Source: Archangium violaceum (GTDB lineage: Bacteria; Myxococcota; Myxococcia; Myxococcales; Myxococcaceae). From it: a stretch of DNA of 64,000 nucleotides. Positions 18,723 to 28,714 of the stretch are shown here, piece by piece (the stretch's first letter is position 1; each line of letters opens with the position of its first letter). The notes under the pieces are model-generated. The model saw only the letters and a list, made by a program, of their open reading frames with translations, did no database searches and was not told where the DNA came from. The stretch spans positions 620,001 through 684,000 of the forward strand of contig NZ_CP069338.1 of the NCBI RefSeq assembly GCF_016859125.1, written 5' to 3'. Made by a program: the position numbers and the translations under genes.

Positions 18723-20807
18723 ATGCACGATGCACACGACTTCCTCCTGGCCCTGGCGATGGTCCTCTGCGTCGCGGCGGTGACGTCCGTCGTCTTCCAA
18801 CGGCTGCATCAACCCATCGTGCTCGGGTACATCATCGCGGGGCTCATCATCGGTCCTCACGTCCCCATCCCCCTCGTCGCGGACGCCGCCATCGTCCACA
18901 CGCTGTCGGAGCTGGGCGTCATCCTCCTCATGTTCTCGCTCGGGCTGGAGTTCAGCCTGCGCAAGCTGTGGCAGGTGGGGCCCACCGCGGGGCTCACCGC
19001 CATCATCCAGTGCAGCCTGATGATCTGGCTGGGCTTCGTCGTGGGCCGGGCCTTCGGCTGGACGTCACGCGAGAGCATCTTCACGGGCGCCATCATCGCC
19101 ATCTCCAGCACGACCATCATCGCCAAGGCCTTCGACGAGCAGGGCATCCAGGGCAAGCTGCGGGAGATCGTCGTCGGCGTGCTCATCGTCGAGGACCTCA
19201 TCGCCATCCTGCTGATGGCGACCCTCACGGCCATCTCCACCGGCGCGGGCCTGTCGGCGGGGCAGTTGACCCTCACCGTCGGCCGGCTGGCCCTGTTCCT
19301 GGTGGGGCTCGTCGGAGTGGGGCTGCTGGTCATCCCCCGCACCGTGCGCGCCGTCCATCGACTCCAGCGCCCGGAGACGCTGCTGGTGGCGAGCATCGGC
19401 ATCTGCTTCGCCATCGCGCTGCTCGCGCAGTCCTTCGGCTACTCGGTGGCGCTCGGCGCGTTCCTGGCGGGCTCGCTCGTCGCCGAGTCCGGCAAGGAGA
19501 AGGACGTCGAGCACCTCGTCCAACCGGTGCGGGACATGTTCGCCGCCATCTTCTTCGTCTCGGTGGGAATGATCATCGACCCGGCGCTCATCGCCCAACA
19601 CTGGCTGGCGGTGGTCGTGCTGACCGTGGTGGTCATCCTCGGCAAGCTCGTGGGGGTCGCCCTGGGCGTGTTCCTCACGGGCAGCGGGACGCGCACCGCG
19701 ATCCAATCGGGCATGAGCCTGGCGCAGATTGGCGAGTTCTCCTTCATCATCGCGGGCCTGGGCCTGTCGCTGAACGCCACGGGGCAGTTCCTCTACCCCA
19801 TCGCCGTGGCCGTGTCGGCGATCACCACCCTCACCACGCCCTTCCTCATCCGGGCCTCGGGTCCGGTCGCCAACATGGTGGACCGCAAGCTGCCCAAGCC
19901 GCTCCAGACCTTCGCGGTCCTCTATGGGAGCTGGGTGGAGGAGCTCCGCTCCGCGCCGCCCCGGCAGACCGCCGGCGCGAAGATCCGCCGGAAGATCCGC
20001 CTCCTGCTGCTCGATGCGGCCCTGCTCGCGGCGATCATCATCGGGACGTCCGTGTGGCTCGACAGGATCGCCGCGGCCGTCGAGAGCTCGATCGGACTGG
20101 ACGCCCCGGTGGCGCGGCTGCTCGTCATCGGGCTGGCCTCCGCCCTCGCGACTCCGTTCTGCGTGGGTGTCGTCCAGGTGGCCCGGGCCCTGGGGACGCT
20201 GCTCGCGGAGACGGCCTTTCCGGCGGCGGAGGGCCGGTTGGACAGGGCCGCCGCGCCACGCCGCGCGCTCCTCGTGACGCTCCAGCTGGCGAGCGTCCTC
20301 ATCGTGGGCGCGCCCCTCGTCGCCCTCACCCAGCCCTTCCTCCCGGGCATCCTCGGCGCGGCCGCGCTGCTCGTCCTGCTCATCGTGCTCGGCGTGGCGT
20401 TCTGGCGCAGCGCCACCAACCTCCAGGGGCATGTCCGCGCGGGCTCACAGGTCATCGTCGCGGCACTCGCCGCCCAGGCCCACCACGACAGGAAGGCGGC
20501 GCCACATGGCAGGGCGCTGAAGACCGTTCATGCCATCCTCCCCGGCCTTGGCGAGCCGACTCCCGTGCGGCTCGAGCGCTCCAGCCCGGCCGTGGGACGG
20601 ACGCTCGCGGAGCTGAACCTGCGCGGGATGACGGGCGCCACGGTGCTCGCCATCCGGCGCGGAGAGGAACAGGTGGTCGTTCCCACCGCGAACGAGCTGC
20701 TGCGAGCGGGAGATGTCCTCGCGCTGGCCGGCACGCACGAGGCCATCGACGCGGCCAGGGCCGTGCTCGACGGGAGCCCCCCGCCCGAGCAGGCCGCTCC
20801 CGCCTGA
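18723..20807 (+). CDS. Kef-type cation/proton antiporter with C-terminal TrkA-C domain
   Basis: A 694-residue inner-membrane protein. Residues 1-375 form the CPA2 Na+/H+ exchanger fold (VLGYIIAGLIIGPH near the start; later FGYSVALGAFLAGSLVAES and SLAQIGEFSFIIAGLGL). Residues 415-560 add four further hydrophobic segments, and residues 620-690 are a TrkA-C (RCK_C) ligand domain with LRAGDVLALAGT. The nucleotide-binding TrkA-N domain that usually sits between channel and TrkA-C is absent; extra membrane segments stand there instead. The ATG at 18723 lies 12 bases after AGGGAGA, and the GTG at 18711 is an alternative. The transported ion is probably K+ or Na+, by family. Confidence 0.9.
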   Translation: MHDAHDFLLALAMVLCVAAVTSVVFQRLHQPIVLGYIIAGLIIGPHVPIPLVADAAIVHTLSELGVILLMFSLGLEFSLRKLWQVGPTAGLTAIIQCSLMIWLGFVVGRAFGWTSRESIFTGAIIAISSTTIIAKAFDEQGIQGKLREIVVGVLIVEDLIAILLMATLTAISTGAGLSAGQLTLTVGRLALFLVGLVGVGLLVIPRTVRAVHRLQRPETLLVASIGICFAIALLAQSFGYSVALGAFLAGSLVAESGKEKDVEHLVQPVRDMFAAIFFVSVGMIIDPALIAQHWLAVVVLTVVVILGKLVGVALGVFLTGSGTRTAIQSGMSLAQIGEFSFIIAGLGLSLNATGQFLYPIAVAVSAITTLTTPFLIRASGPVANMVDRKLPKPLQTFAVLYGSWVEELRSAPPRQTAGAKIRRKIRLLLLDAALLAAIIIGTSVWLDRIAAAVESSIGLDAPVARLLVIGLASALATPFCVGVVQVARALGTLLAETAFPAAEGRLDRAAAPRRALLVTLQLASVLIVGAPLVALTQPFLPGILGAAALLVLLIVLGVAFWRSATNLQGHVRAGSQVIVAALAAQAHHDRKAAPHGRALKTVHAILPGLGEPTPVRLERSSPAVGRTLAELNLRGMTGATVLAIRRGEEQVVVPTANELLRAGDVLALAGTHEAIDAARAVLDGSPPPEQAAPA

Positions 20808-20808
20808 C

Positions 20809-21555
20809 TCAGCGTCCGGCGTCGGCGGGAGTGCCGGCGTCGGGGCTCGCCGGCCGCTCCACGGTGACGCGGTCCTCCAGCGGCACGCGGCCCAGGGACT
20901 GGCGGAACAGCTCCCACAGCGCGCGGCGGTGCCCCTCCGGCGAGGTGGTGCCCTCCAGCACCAGCCCCGCCCCGCGATAGCTCGCGCCGAGGCCCAGGCC
21001 CTTCAGCACGGGCGACAGGGTGGTGAGCTGCTCCTGCAGCAGGGGCAGCTCGAAGGTCAGCTCCAGCTCGCGCGCGAGGTACGCGTCCGTCTTCAGCAAG
21101 GCGCGCAGGGCCTCGCGGCAGCGCGCGTTCTTCACCTCGGCCATCAGCGTGCGCTCGGAGCCCTCGGTGGTCCTCAGCCCCGGGCAGGCCTTGCGCGCGG
21201 CGGCCAGCGGCTCCGTGAAGGGCTCGGGCTCGGGAGGCCGGCCCGGCGCGCCCACCGACAGCCGCCACACCGCGAACTTCCCCTCCGCGTACAGCAGCAG
21301 CAGCGTGCGCCCGGGCTTCACGCCCGTGAGCAGCAGCTCGTTGCTCCCCGCGAGCACCTCCGCCGTGGCGATGGACGGGTCCTCCACCTCCACCCACTCC
21401 ACCGCGCTCAACTTGTGGAAGCGCTCCTTGCCGGCCTCCAGTGGCACCGACACGTCCACCGGCCAGGCGGCGGCAGGAGGAGGAAGCAGGCCCAGCAGGA
21501 GCGCGGCCAACGGGACGAACAGGGAAAAGCGGCTCACTGGTGGACGGATCCCCAT
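20809..21555 (-). CDS. Exported protein with CpaC/secretin-N-like domain
   Basis: A 248-residue exported protein. Its signal peptide reads FSLFVPLAALLLGLLPPPAAA. Residues 40-95 (LSAVEWVEVEDPSIATAEVL, then LLLTGVKPGRTLLLLYAEG) match the N-terminal domain of pilus assembly proteins CpaC/RcpA, in which a short beta domain precedes the secretin channel. Here no secretin domain follows. The remaining 150 residues are helical with a C-terminal EDRVTVERP tail and no known family. The start is the ATG at 21555 with GAGAGGG upstream. It converges with the Kef-type gene (one base between stops). A secretion-linked role is an inference from one domain only. Confidence 0.75.
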   Translation of the reverse strand: MGIRPPVSRFSLFVPLAALLLGLLPPPAAAWPVDVSVPLEAGKERFHKLSAVEWVEVEDPSIATAEVLAGSNELLLTGVKPGRTLLLLYAEGKFAVWRLSVGAPGRPPEPEPFTEPLAAARKACPGLRTTEGSERTLMAEVKNARCREALRALLKTDAYLARELELTFELPLLQEQLTTLSPVLKGLGLGASYRGAGLVLEGTTSPEGHRRALWELFRQSLGRVPLEDRVTVERPASPDAGTPADAGR

Positions 21556-21613
21556 CCAGACCCTCTCGGAAAGTGTGCGAGTCCTCTTACCACGGGGTAT
21601 GTAGAGAAACCCT

Positions 21614-22963
21614 ATGCCTACCTGGGTCCTCTGGACCGCCTGCCTGGCCCTCGTCTTCCTCCGGGGCTTCATCGCCGCCGCCGAGTCCGCCCTCTATGGG
21701 ACCTCCGATCTGCGCGCGCAGGAGTTGGCGCAGTCCCAACCGGGCGCGGGCGGCCGCGTGCTCCGCCACAAGACCGAGCGCGAGGCCACCGCCACCGCCC
21801 TGCGCGTGGGCATGGTCCTCAGTGGTTTCCTCGCCGCCGCCATCGGCTCCTTCGTGCCACCGCAGCTGCTCGACTTCACCCGCTGGGGCGAGTCCGCCTG
21901 GCTGGACGTGGCCACCGTGCTCGCGGGGGCCCTCCTGGTGGGCGTGCTCGCCACCCTCATCGAGGTGACGATGCGGGGCCTGGCCAACGCGGGTGCCGAG
22001 CGCTGGGCGCTGCGCCTGTCCTGGCTCGTCTCGCTGCTCGTCTTCCTCTTCTACCCGCCCATGCGTCTGCTCATGGGTCCCATCAACCTCGTGGCCCGTG
22101 GCTTCGGCCGCACCCTGCGCTTCGAGCCCCCGCCTCCACCCCTCGAGGAGCTGGAGAAGCTGCTCGCCGCCCAGGCCGCCAAGGAGGAGGTGGATCAGAG
22201 CGCGCCCCAGCTCATCCGCTCCATCTTCGAGCTGTCCGACAAGCGCTGCCGCGACGTGATGGTGCCCCGCACCGAGGTGGTGTGCGTGGACATCTCCACC
22301 CCGTCCGAGGAGGTGCTGCGCCTGCTCGCGGAGGAGAACCACTCGCGCATCCCCGTCTACCGGGACGACGTGGACCACATCCTCGGCGTCCTCCACGCGC
22401 GAGACCTGATTCCGCTGCTCCAGCACCCCGAGCTCATCGTCCTTCAGGACACCATCCGTCCCGCCCACTTCGTGCCGTGGCTCAAGCCGATTGGAGATCT
22501 GCTGCGCGAGATGCAGCGCAAGAAGATCCACATGGCCATCGTCGTGGACGAGTACGGCGGCTTCATGGGGATCGTCACGCTGGAGGACATCCTCCGGGAG
22601 ATCGTCGGCGACATCGGCGACGAGTTCGAGGTGGAGGAGAAGCAGGTCGAGAAGCAGCAGGATGGCAGCTACCTGGTGGACGCGGCCCTGGAGGTGGAGC
22701 AGTTCACCCAGACGTTCGGCTTCGAGCTGCCGGAAGGCGACTTCGACACCCTGGGCGGCTTCCTGTCATCGCTGGCCGGCCACCTGCCGGACGTGGGCGA
22801 GCGCTTCGTCTACGACGGCTGGGCCTTCATCGTTCACGCCAAGGAGGGCGCGCGCATCGACCGCGTGCGGATGACGAAGCTCAAGGCGACCACCAAGGAG
22901 CCCACGTCTCCCAAGGACAGCTCGGGCACCAAGGAGGCCGCGGGCCAGGAGCTCAAGGCCTGA
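21614..22963 (+). CDS. CNNM/CorC-HlyC family membrane protein
   Basis: A 449-residue membrane protein: an N-terminal CNNM (DUF21) domain with four hydrophobic helices (residues 1-180, including FIAAAESALYGTSDLR), two CBS domains (about 205-325; VMVPRTEVVCVD, HSRIPVYRDDVDHILGVLH, AIVVDEYGGFMGIVTLEDILREIVGDI) and a CorC_HlyC C-terminal domain (345-425). Family members export Mg2+ or act in magnesium/cobalt homeostasis; hemolysin annotation is historical. The start is the ATG at 21614. It converges with the lipoprotein/kinase operon, leaving three bases between stops. Confidence 0.92.
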   Translation: MPTWVLWTACLALVFLRGFIAAAESALYGTSDLRAQELAQSQPGAGGRVLRHKTEREATATALRVGMVLSGFLAAAIGSFVPPQLLDFTRWGESAWLDVATVLAGALLVGVLATLIEVTMRGLANAGAERWALRLSWLVSLLVFLFYPPMRLLMGPINLVARGFGRTLRFEPPPPPLEELEKLLAAQAAKEEVDQSAPQLIRSIFELSDKRCRDVMVPRTEVVCVDISTPSEEVLRLLAEENHSRIPVYRDDVDHILGVLHARDLIPLLQHPELIVLQDTIRPAHFVPWLKPIGDLLREMQRKKIHMAIVVDEYGGFMGIVTLEDILREIVGDIGDEFEVEEKQVEKQQDGSYLVDAALEVEQFTQTFGFELPEGDFDTLGGFLSSLAGHLPDVGERFVYDGWAFIVHAKEGARIDRVRMTKLKATTKEPTSPKDSSGTKEAAGQELKA

Positions 22964-22966
22964 GCC

Positions 22967-23437
22967 TCAGTCCGACTCGGGCACCATGGGCCGGAAGTAC
23001 GGGAGCCGCAGGTAGCGCTCGGCCCGGAAGGGCAGCAGGCGCACCGTCTCCCCGAAGGTCAGCGCCACCCCGCCCCCCACCTCCACCCGCCACGTGCGCG
23101 GTGTGAAGTCGGACCCGACGGGCTCGGAGCGCAGCGGGAAGGACACCGTGAGGGTGTGTCGCGCGTCCGCGGCCAGCGGTTGGCTCACCCCGCGCGTGCC
23201 CACCGCGTAGCGCCGCCCGTCCAGGCGCAGCTCGAAGTCCACCCCCGTCACCTCCGCGTCCCAGAAGGTGGGGTTCTCCACGTCCAGGCGCAGGGTGAGC
23301 GCCCCCGCGCCGTCCGGTGTGAAGGCCAGGCCCACCTCCTCCACCCGCACCGCGTGGTCCATGGCATGCGGGCGCAGCGTCACCCCGGCGCACCCGGCCA
23401 TCCACGGCAACAGCAGCAGCGACACGAGCCGGTGCAT
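22967..23437 (-). CDS. LEA-type-2 lipoprotein, short
   Basis: A 156-residue lipoprotein. The lipobox is MAGC (Cys16) after LLLLPWM. The mature part is a single LEA-2 beta sandwich (LTLRLDVENPTFWDAEVTGV). It is half the size of the related two-repeat protein at 9067-9903. The ATG overlaps the stop of the upstream Ser/Thr kinase gene (TGATG), so the two are translationally coupled. A functional link to the kinase is inferred from this overlap only. Confidence 0.82.
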   Translation of the reverse strand: MHRLVSLLLLPWMAGCAGVTLRPHAMDHAVRVEEVGLAFTPDGAGALTLRLDVENPTFWDAEVTGVDFELRLDGRRYAVGTRGVSQPLAADARHTLTVSFPLRSEPVGSDFTPRTWRVEVGGGVALTFGETVRLLPFRAERYLRLPYFRPMVPESD

Positions 23438-24357
23438 CAGCCCCCCAGCAGTGGCTTGAGCGCCTCCACCCCGAGCGGCCACCCGGTGCGGCGCGACAGT
23501 GCCTCCAACGCACGGATGAACTCCGAGGCCGACTGGAAGCGCCGCGCCTTGTCCGCGAAGAGGGCCTTGCGCACCACCTGCACCGCGTAGTCCGGCAGCT
23601 CCGGCTGGAGCGTGGACAGCAGCGGCGCCCGCGCGTCCCGCACCCGGTACATCAACTCCGCCTCGCCGTCCGCGGTGTACAGGCGCCGGTTGGCCAGCAG
23701 CTCCCAGAGGATGACGCCCACCGAGTACAGATCGCTGCGCGCATCCACCGGCTGCCCCAGCACCTGCTCCGGGCTCATGTACGGCAGCGTGCCGCGCAGC
23801 GCGCCCGTGTCCCCGCGCATCACGCCCTCCACGTCCGCCACGCCGAAGTCGGTGAGCTTCACCTCCCCCGTCACGCTCAGCAGGATGTTGGTGGGGTTGA
23901 CGTCGCGGTGGATGACGGTGGCACCGCCCTCGCCCACCTTCGCCCGGTGGATGTAGTCCAGCGCCTTGAGGATGCACCAGGAGATGTAGCAGGCGGCCGC
24001 CGGCGGCATCGCCGCTCCCGCCTTCACCAGCAGCTCCTGCATGAAGCCCAGCGTGCGGCCCGGCACCAGCTCCTGCACCATCAGGTAGTCCGGCCCCGCC
24101 TTGAAGAGGCGGAAGGTGCGCACGATGTTCGGGTGGCGCAGGCGCACGGTGAGCCTCGCCTCGTCGACGAAGGCCTTCACGTACGCGCCATCGTTGCGGT
24201 ACGTGGGCAACAGCCGCTTGAGCACCACTTCGTCCGGCTCACCCGGCGAGCGCTGCGTCGAGGACTTCGCACGCACCTGGTACACCTCGGCCATCCCGCC
24301 TACCGCGAGACGGCCAACGACCTCGTACCCGCCCAGGTCTCCTGCTTGCTGCGACAC
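23437..24357 (-). CDS. Ser/Thr protein kinase (Pkn type)
   Basis: A 306-residue cytoplasmic Hanks-type kinase with little beyond the catalytic domain. The Gly-rich loop is VGGMAEVYQV (19-28), the ATP lysine Lys47 (EVVLKRLLP), the catalytic loop VIHRDVNPTNILL, the DFG motif TDFGVAD, and the activation segment ends LPYMSPEQ. HRDVNPTN differs from the usual HRDLKPxN in the Lys position (Asn-Pro preceded by Val), a variant seen in several myxobacterial kinases. There is no transmembrane segment. The GTG at 24357 has a weak ribosome site. It is followed by a coupled LEA lipoprotein gene. Confidence 0.9.
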   Translation of the reverse strand: MSQQAGDLGGYEVVGRLAVGGMAEVYQVRAKSSTQRSPGEPDEVVLKRLLPTYRNDGAYVKAFVDEARLTVRLRHPNIVRTFRLFKAGPDYLMVQELVPGRTLGFMQELLVKAGAAMPPAAACYISWCILKALDYIHRAKVGEGGATVIHRDVNPTNILLSVTGEVKLTDFGVADVEGVMRGDTGALRGTLPYMSPEQVLGQPVDARSDLYSVGVILWELLANRRLYTADGEAELMYRVRDARAPLLSTLQPELPDYAVQVVRKALFADKARRFQSASEFIRALEALSRRTGWPLGVEALKPLLGG

Positions 24358-24401
24358 GTGCCCAGCCTACCCCGCTTTTCGCTGAAGCCCCACTATTCCG
24401 T

Positions 24402-25823
24402 TCACAAGGAAGCGAAGAGGCGCTCGTACTTGCGAGCCGACGCCGCCCAGGAGAAGTCCTTGCCCATGCCCCTGCGCCGGAAGGCCAGCAGGCGCTCGGG
24501 CTCGGCGTAGAGGGCTTGCGCCCGCCGCAGTGCCGCCAGCAGCGCCGTGGGGTGGAAGGCCTCGAAGAGGATGCCGTTGCCGTCCAGCCCCCCTTCCACC
24601 GTGTCCACCAGACCTCCCGTGGCCCGGACGATGGGCACGGTGCCGTAGCGCAGCGAGTACATCTGGTTGAGGCCACACGGCTCGTAGCGGCTGGGCATGA
24701 TGAAGAAGTCCGCCCCCGCCTCCACCAGGTGGGACAGCCCCTGGTCGAAGCCGATGAACGTCCCCACCTGCTGGGGGAAGTGGTGCTGGAGGGCGCGCAG
24801 CCCATCCTCGTAGTGGCCCTCGCCGCTGCCCACCGCGATGAAGCGGATGTCCGAGTGGAGCGCCTGGGGCATCACCTCCAGCAGCAGATCAATCCCCTTC
24901 TGCCAGGCCAGCCGCGAGACGATGCCGAACACCGGGGCCGAGGTGTCCTCCCTCAACCCGAAGCGGCGCAGCAGCTCGCGCCGGCAGACGGCCTTCCCCG
25001 ACAGATCGTTCGCCCCGTAGCGCGCCGGGAGGTACGTGTCCGTCTCCGGGCTCCACTCGTGCACGTCGATGCCATTGAGGATGCCGGTGAGCACCCCCTG
25101 CCGCCGGCGCAGCAACCCGTCCAGGCTGGCCCCGCCCTCCGGCTGTTGAATCTCCTTCGCGTAGGTGGGCGACACGGTGGTGAGGGCATCGGCGAACTGG
25201 ATGCCGCCCTTGAGGAAGTTGACCGTGTCGTAGAACTCGAGCCCATGCTCGGCGTTGAAGAGCTCCCAGGGCAGCCCCAGGTCCTCCATGACGTGCTTGT
25301 TGAACTGTCCCTGGTAGGCGAGGTTGTGGATGGTGAACACGCTGCGTGCCCGCGCCAGGGGCGTCCCCTGGTAGCCGCGCTGGAGCGCCACCGGCACCAG
25401 TCCCGTCTGCCAGTCGTTGACGTGGATGATGTCCGGGTGGAACCCCAGGCGCTGGGCGGCCTGGAGCGCGCCGAGCGACAGGTAGGCGAAGCGCCGGTGG
25501 TTGTCACCGAACTCGCCCCAGGCGTCCCCGTAGATGCCGCCCCGGCCGTAGAAGTGCTCGTTCTCCAGGAAGAGGACCTCCAGGGTGGGGGACTGACGCA
25601 GGGAGAGGATGGGCCCGCGCTCGATGCCGAAGGGGAAGCGCAACTCCAGGTGATGGCCGGTGGGGGTGAGGCGATCCGTTTTGATGGACGCGTAACGAGG
25701 AGTGACGATCTTCACCTCGTGGCCCAGCTCCGCGAGCGCCGCGGGCAGGGAGCCGGCCACGTCTCCGAGTCCGCCCGTCTTGGAGAAGGGCGTTACTTCG
25801 GAGGCCACGTAGAGAATCTTCAT
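24402..25823 (-). CDS. glgA: Glycogen synthase
   Basis: A GT5 enzyme that transfers glucose from ADP-glucose to the growing alpha-1,4-glucan. It is 473 residues, the standard length. KTGGLGDV (15-22) is the ADP-glucose lysine motif, HVNDWQTGLVP the conserved mid-N-domain motif, and PSRYEPCGLNQ with YGTVPIVRATGGLVDTV the C-terminal nucleotide-binding and catalytic glutamate region. The start is the ATG at 25823 (MKILYVASEVTPF). It stands divergent from pdxH with a 73-base gap. Confidence 0.96.
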   Translation of the reverse strand: MKILYVASEVTPFSKTGGLGDVAGSLPAALAELGHEVKIVTPRYASIKTDRLTPTGHHLELRFPFGIERGPILSLRQSPTLEVLFLENEHFYGRGGIYGDAWGEFGDNHRRFAYLSLGALQAAQRLGFHPDIIHVNDWQTGLVPVALQRGYQGTPLARARSVFTIHNLAYQGQFNKHVMEDLGLPWELFNAEHGLEFYDTVNFLKGGIQFADALTTVSPTYAKEIQQPEGGASLDGLLRRRQGVLTGILNGIDVHEWSPETDTYLPARYGANDLSGKAVCRRELLRRFGLREDTSAPVFGIVSRLAWQKGIDLLLEVMPQALHSDIRFIAVGSGEGHYEDGLRALQHHFPQQVGTFIGFDQGLSHLVEAGADFFIMPSRYEPCGLNQMYSLRYGTVPIVRATGGLVDTVEGGLDGNGILFEAFHPTALLAALRRAQALYAEPERLLAFRRRGMGKDFSWAASARKYERLFASL

Positions 25824-25896
25824 GGAATGAGACGATGCCGTGTGGGATGGGCGAGTCAACCCAAACACGCGACTCGCACTCCCGGAGCGGGTTGGT

Positions 25897-26493
25897 ATGG
25901 TGGAGGGCGTGGAGCTACCCCAGGATCCCATCCAACGCTTCGCGGCCCTCTTCGAGGAAGCGAAGCGAGTCATCCCCGTGGACCCCAACGCCGTGATCGT
26001 GGCGTCCGTGGGGCCCGAGGGCAGGCCGTCCTCGCGCGTGGTGCTGCTCAAGGACTTCGACGAGCGAGGCTTCGTCTTCTACACCAACCTCCAGAGCCGC
26101 AAGGGGCGGGAGCTGCTGGCCCACCCGTGGGCGGCGCTCTGCTTCTTCTGGCAGCCGCTGGAACGCCAGGTGCGGGTGGAGGGGCGAGTGGAGCGCGTGT
26201 CGGACGAGGAGGCGGACGCGTACTTCCAGAGCCGGCCCCGCGGAAGCCAGGTGGGCGCGTGGGCGAGCCTGCAGAGCCAGCCTTTGCCCTCGCGCGAGCT
26301 GCTGGAGTCGCGCGTGGAGGAGCTCACGCGCAAGTACGAGGGGCAGACCGTGCCCCGGCCGCCGCACTGGTCCGGCCTGCGGGTGGTGCCCGACCGCATC
26401 GAGTTCTGGCACGCGCGTCCGAGCCGGCTCCACGATCGGCTCGTCTACCTGCGCGAGGGCAAAGGCTGGAAGACGGACATCCTCTATCCGTGA
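25897..26493 (+). CDS. pdxH: Pyridoxamine 5'-phosphate oxidase
   Basis: FMN enzyme oxidising pyridoxamine or pyridoxine phosphate to PLP. It is 198 residues. Conserved stretches are DPNAVIVASVGPEGRPSSRVVLLKDFDERGFVFYTN (split FMN site), CFFWQPLERQVRVEGRVERV, FQSRPRGSQVGAWAS, and the C-terminal WHARPSRLHDRLVY. The ATG at 25897 lies 10 bases after CGGAG; a GTG at 25909 is a less likely start. It converges with the CsgA-like SDR gene, with four bases between stops. Confidence 0.94.
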   Translation: MVEGVELPQDPIQRFAALFEEAKRVIPVDPNAVIVASVGPEGRPSSRVVLLKDFDERGFVFYTNLQSRKGRELLAHPWAALCFFWQPLERQVRVEGRVERVSDEEADAYFQSRPRGSQVGAWASLQSQPLPSRELLESRVEELTRKYEGQTVPRPPHWSGLRVVPDRIEFWHARPSRLHDRLVYLREGKGWKTDILYP

Positions 26494-26497
26494 GCCG

Positions 26498-27190
26498 CTA
26501 CCAGGAAATCTCCTGGCCCTCGTAGCTGAAGAACCGGCCCCCGTCCTGCGCGCGGAGCCGGTCGATGACGTTGAGCATCCCGCGCACGGAGTCCTCGGGG
26601 CGCAGCGGCGCCTGGGGGCCGCCCATGTCCGTCTGCACCCAGCCCGGGTGCAGGGAGACGGTGACGAAGCCCTCGCGGTGCAGCTCCAGGTGCATGTTGC
26701 GCATGGCCATGTTCATGGCGGCCTTGGAGATGCGGTAGGCGTAGGAGCCCCCCTCTCCGTTGTCGCCGATGGAGCCCATCTTCGAGGTGATGTGGATGAT
26801 GCGGCGCGCCGAGCCCCGCCGCAGGGCCGGCAGCAGCGCGGCGGACAGGCGCAGGGGGCCCAGCGTGTTGACGGAGAAGGTGTCGGCCAGCGACTCGTAG
26901 TCGAGCGCGGTCAGCGTCCCCTCCTTCCCGTACACGCCCGCGTTGTTGATGAGCACATCCAGGGGCTGGCCCTCCCCCACCGCGGCGGCGAAGGCGTCCA
27001 CGCTCCTGGCGTCGGAGATGTCGAGCGCATGAATCCGGAGCCGGCCCCCCGCCTCATGGGCGAGTGACTGGAGTTGTTTCGCCTCGGAGGGTGAGCGGAC
27101 TCCCGCGTCGATGGAGTCACCACGGTTGAGCAGCTGACGAACGAACTCGAGACCCAGACCCCGGCTGGCACCGGTGATGGCATAGCGCAT
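26498..27190 (-). CDS. CsgA-like short-chain dehydrogenase
   Basis: A 230-residue SDR. MRYAITGASRGLGLEF carries the TGxxxGxG dinucleotide motif, LINNAG the NNAG motif, and YAYRISK the catalytic YxxxK. Several segments (LHPGWVQTDMGGP, SVRGMLNVID, GRFF then YEGQEISW at the end) resemble the developmental C-factor CsgA of Myxococcus xanthus as I remember it. Whether this is the CsgA orthologue or one of several SDR paralogues cannot be settled here. The ATG at 27190 was chosen from the Rossmann start. It is divergent from the protoporphyrinogen oxidase gene, and no fruiting-body gene adjoins. Confidence 0.88.
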   Translation of the reverse strand: MRYAITGASRGLGLEFVRQLLNRGDSIDAGVRSPSEAKQLQSLAHEAGGRLRIHALDISDARSVDAFAAAVGEGQPLDVLINNAGVYGKEGTLTALDYESLADTFSVNTLGPLRLSAALLPALRRGSARRIIHITSKMGSIGDNGEGGSYAYRISKAAMNMAMRNMHLELHREGFVTVSLHPGWVQTDMGGPQAPLRPEDSVRGMLNVIDRLRAQDGGRFFSYEGQEISW

Positions 27191-27202
27191 GAGCCCCATT
27201 AA

Positions 27203-28663
<1,461 letters not shown>

Positions 28664-28714
28664 GCAACGCCATGCCCAGGCTCATTGCTCATCTTCCACT
28701 CCAATGGGTGAAGC

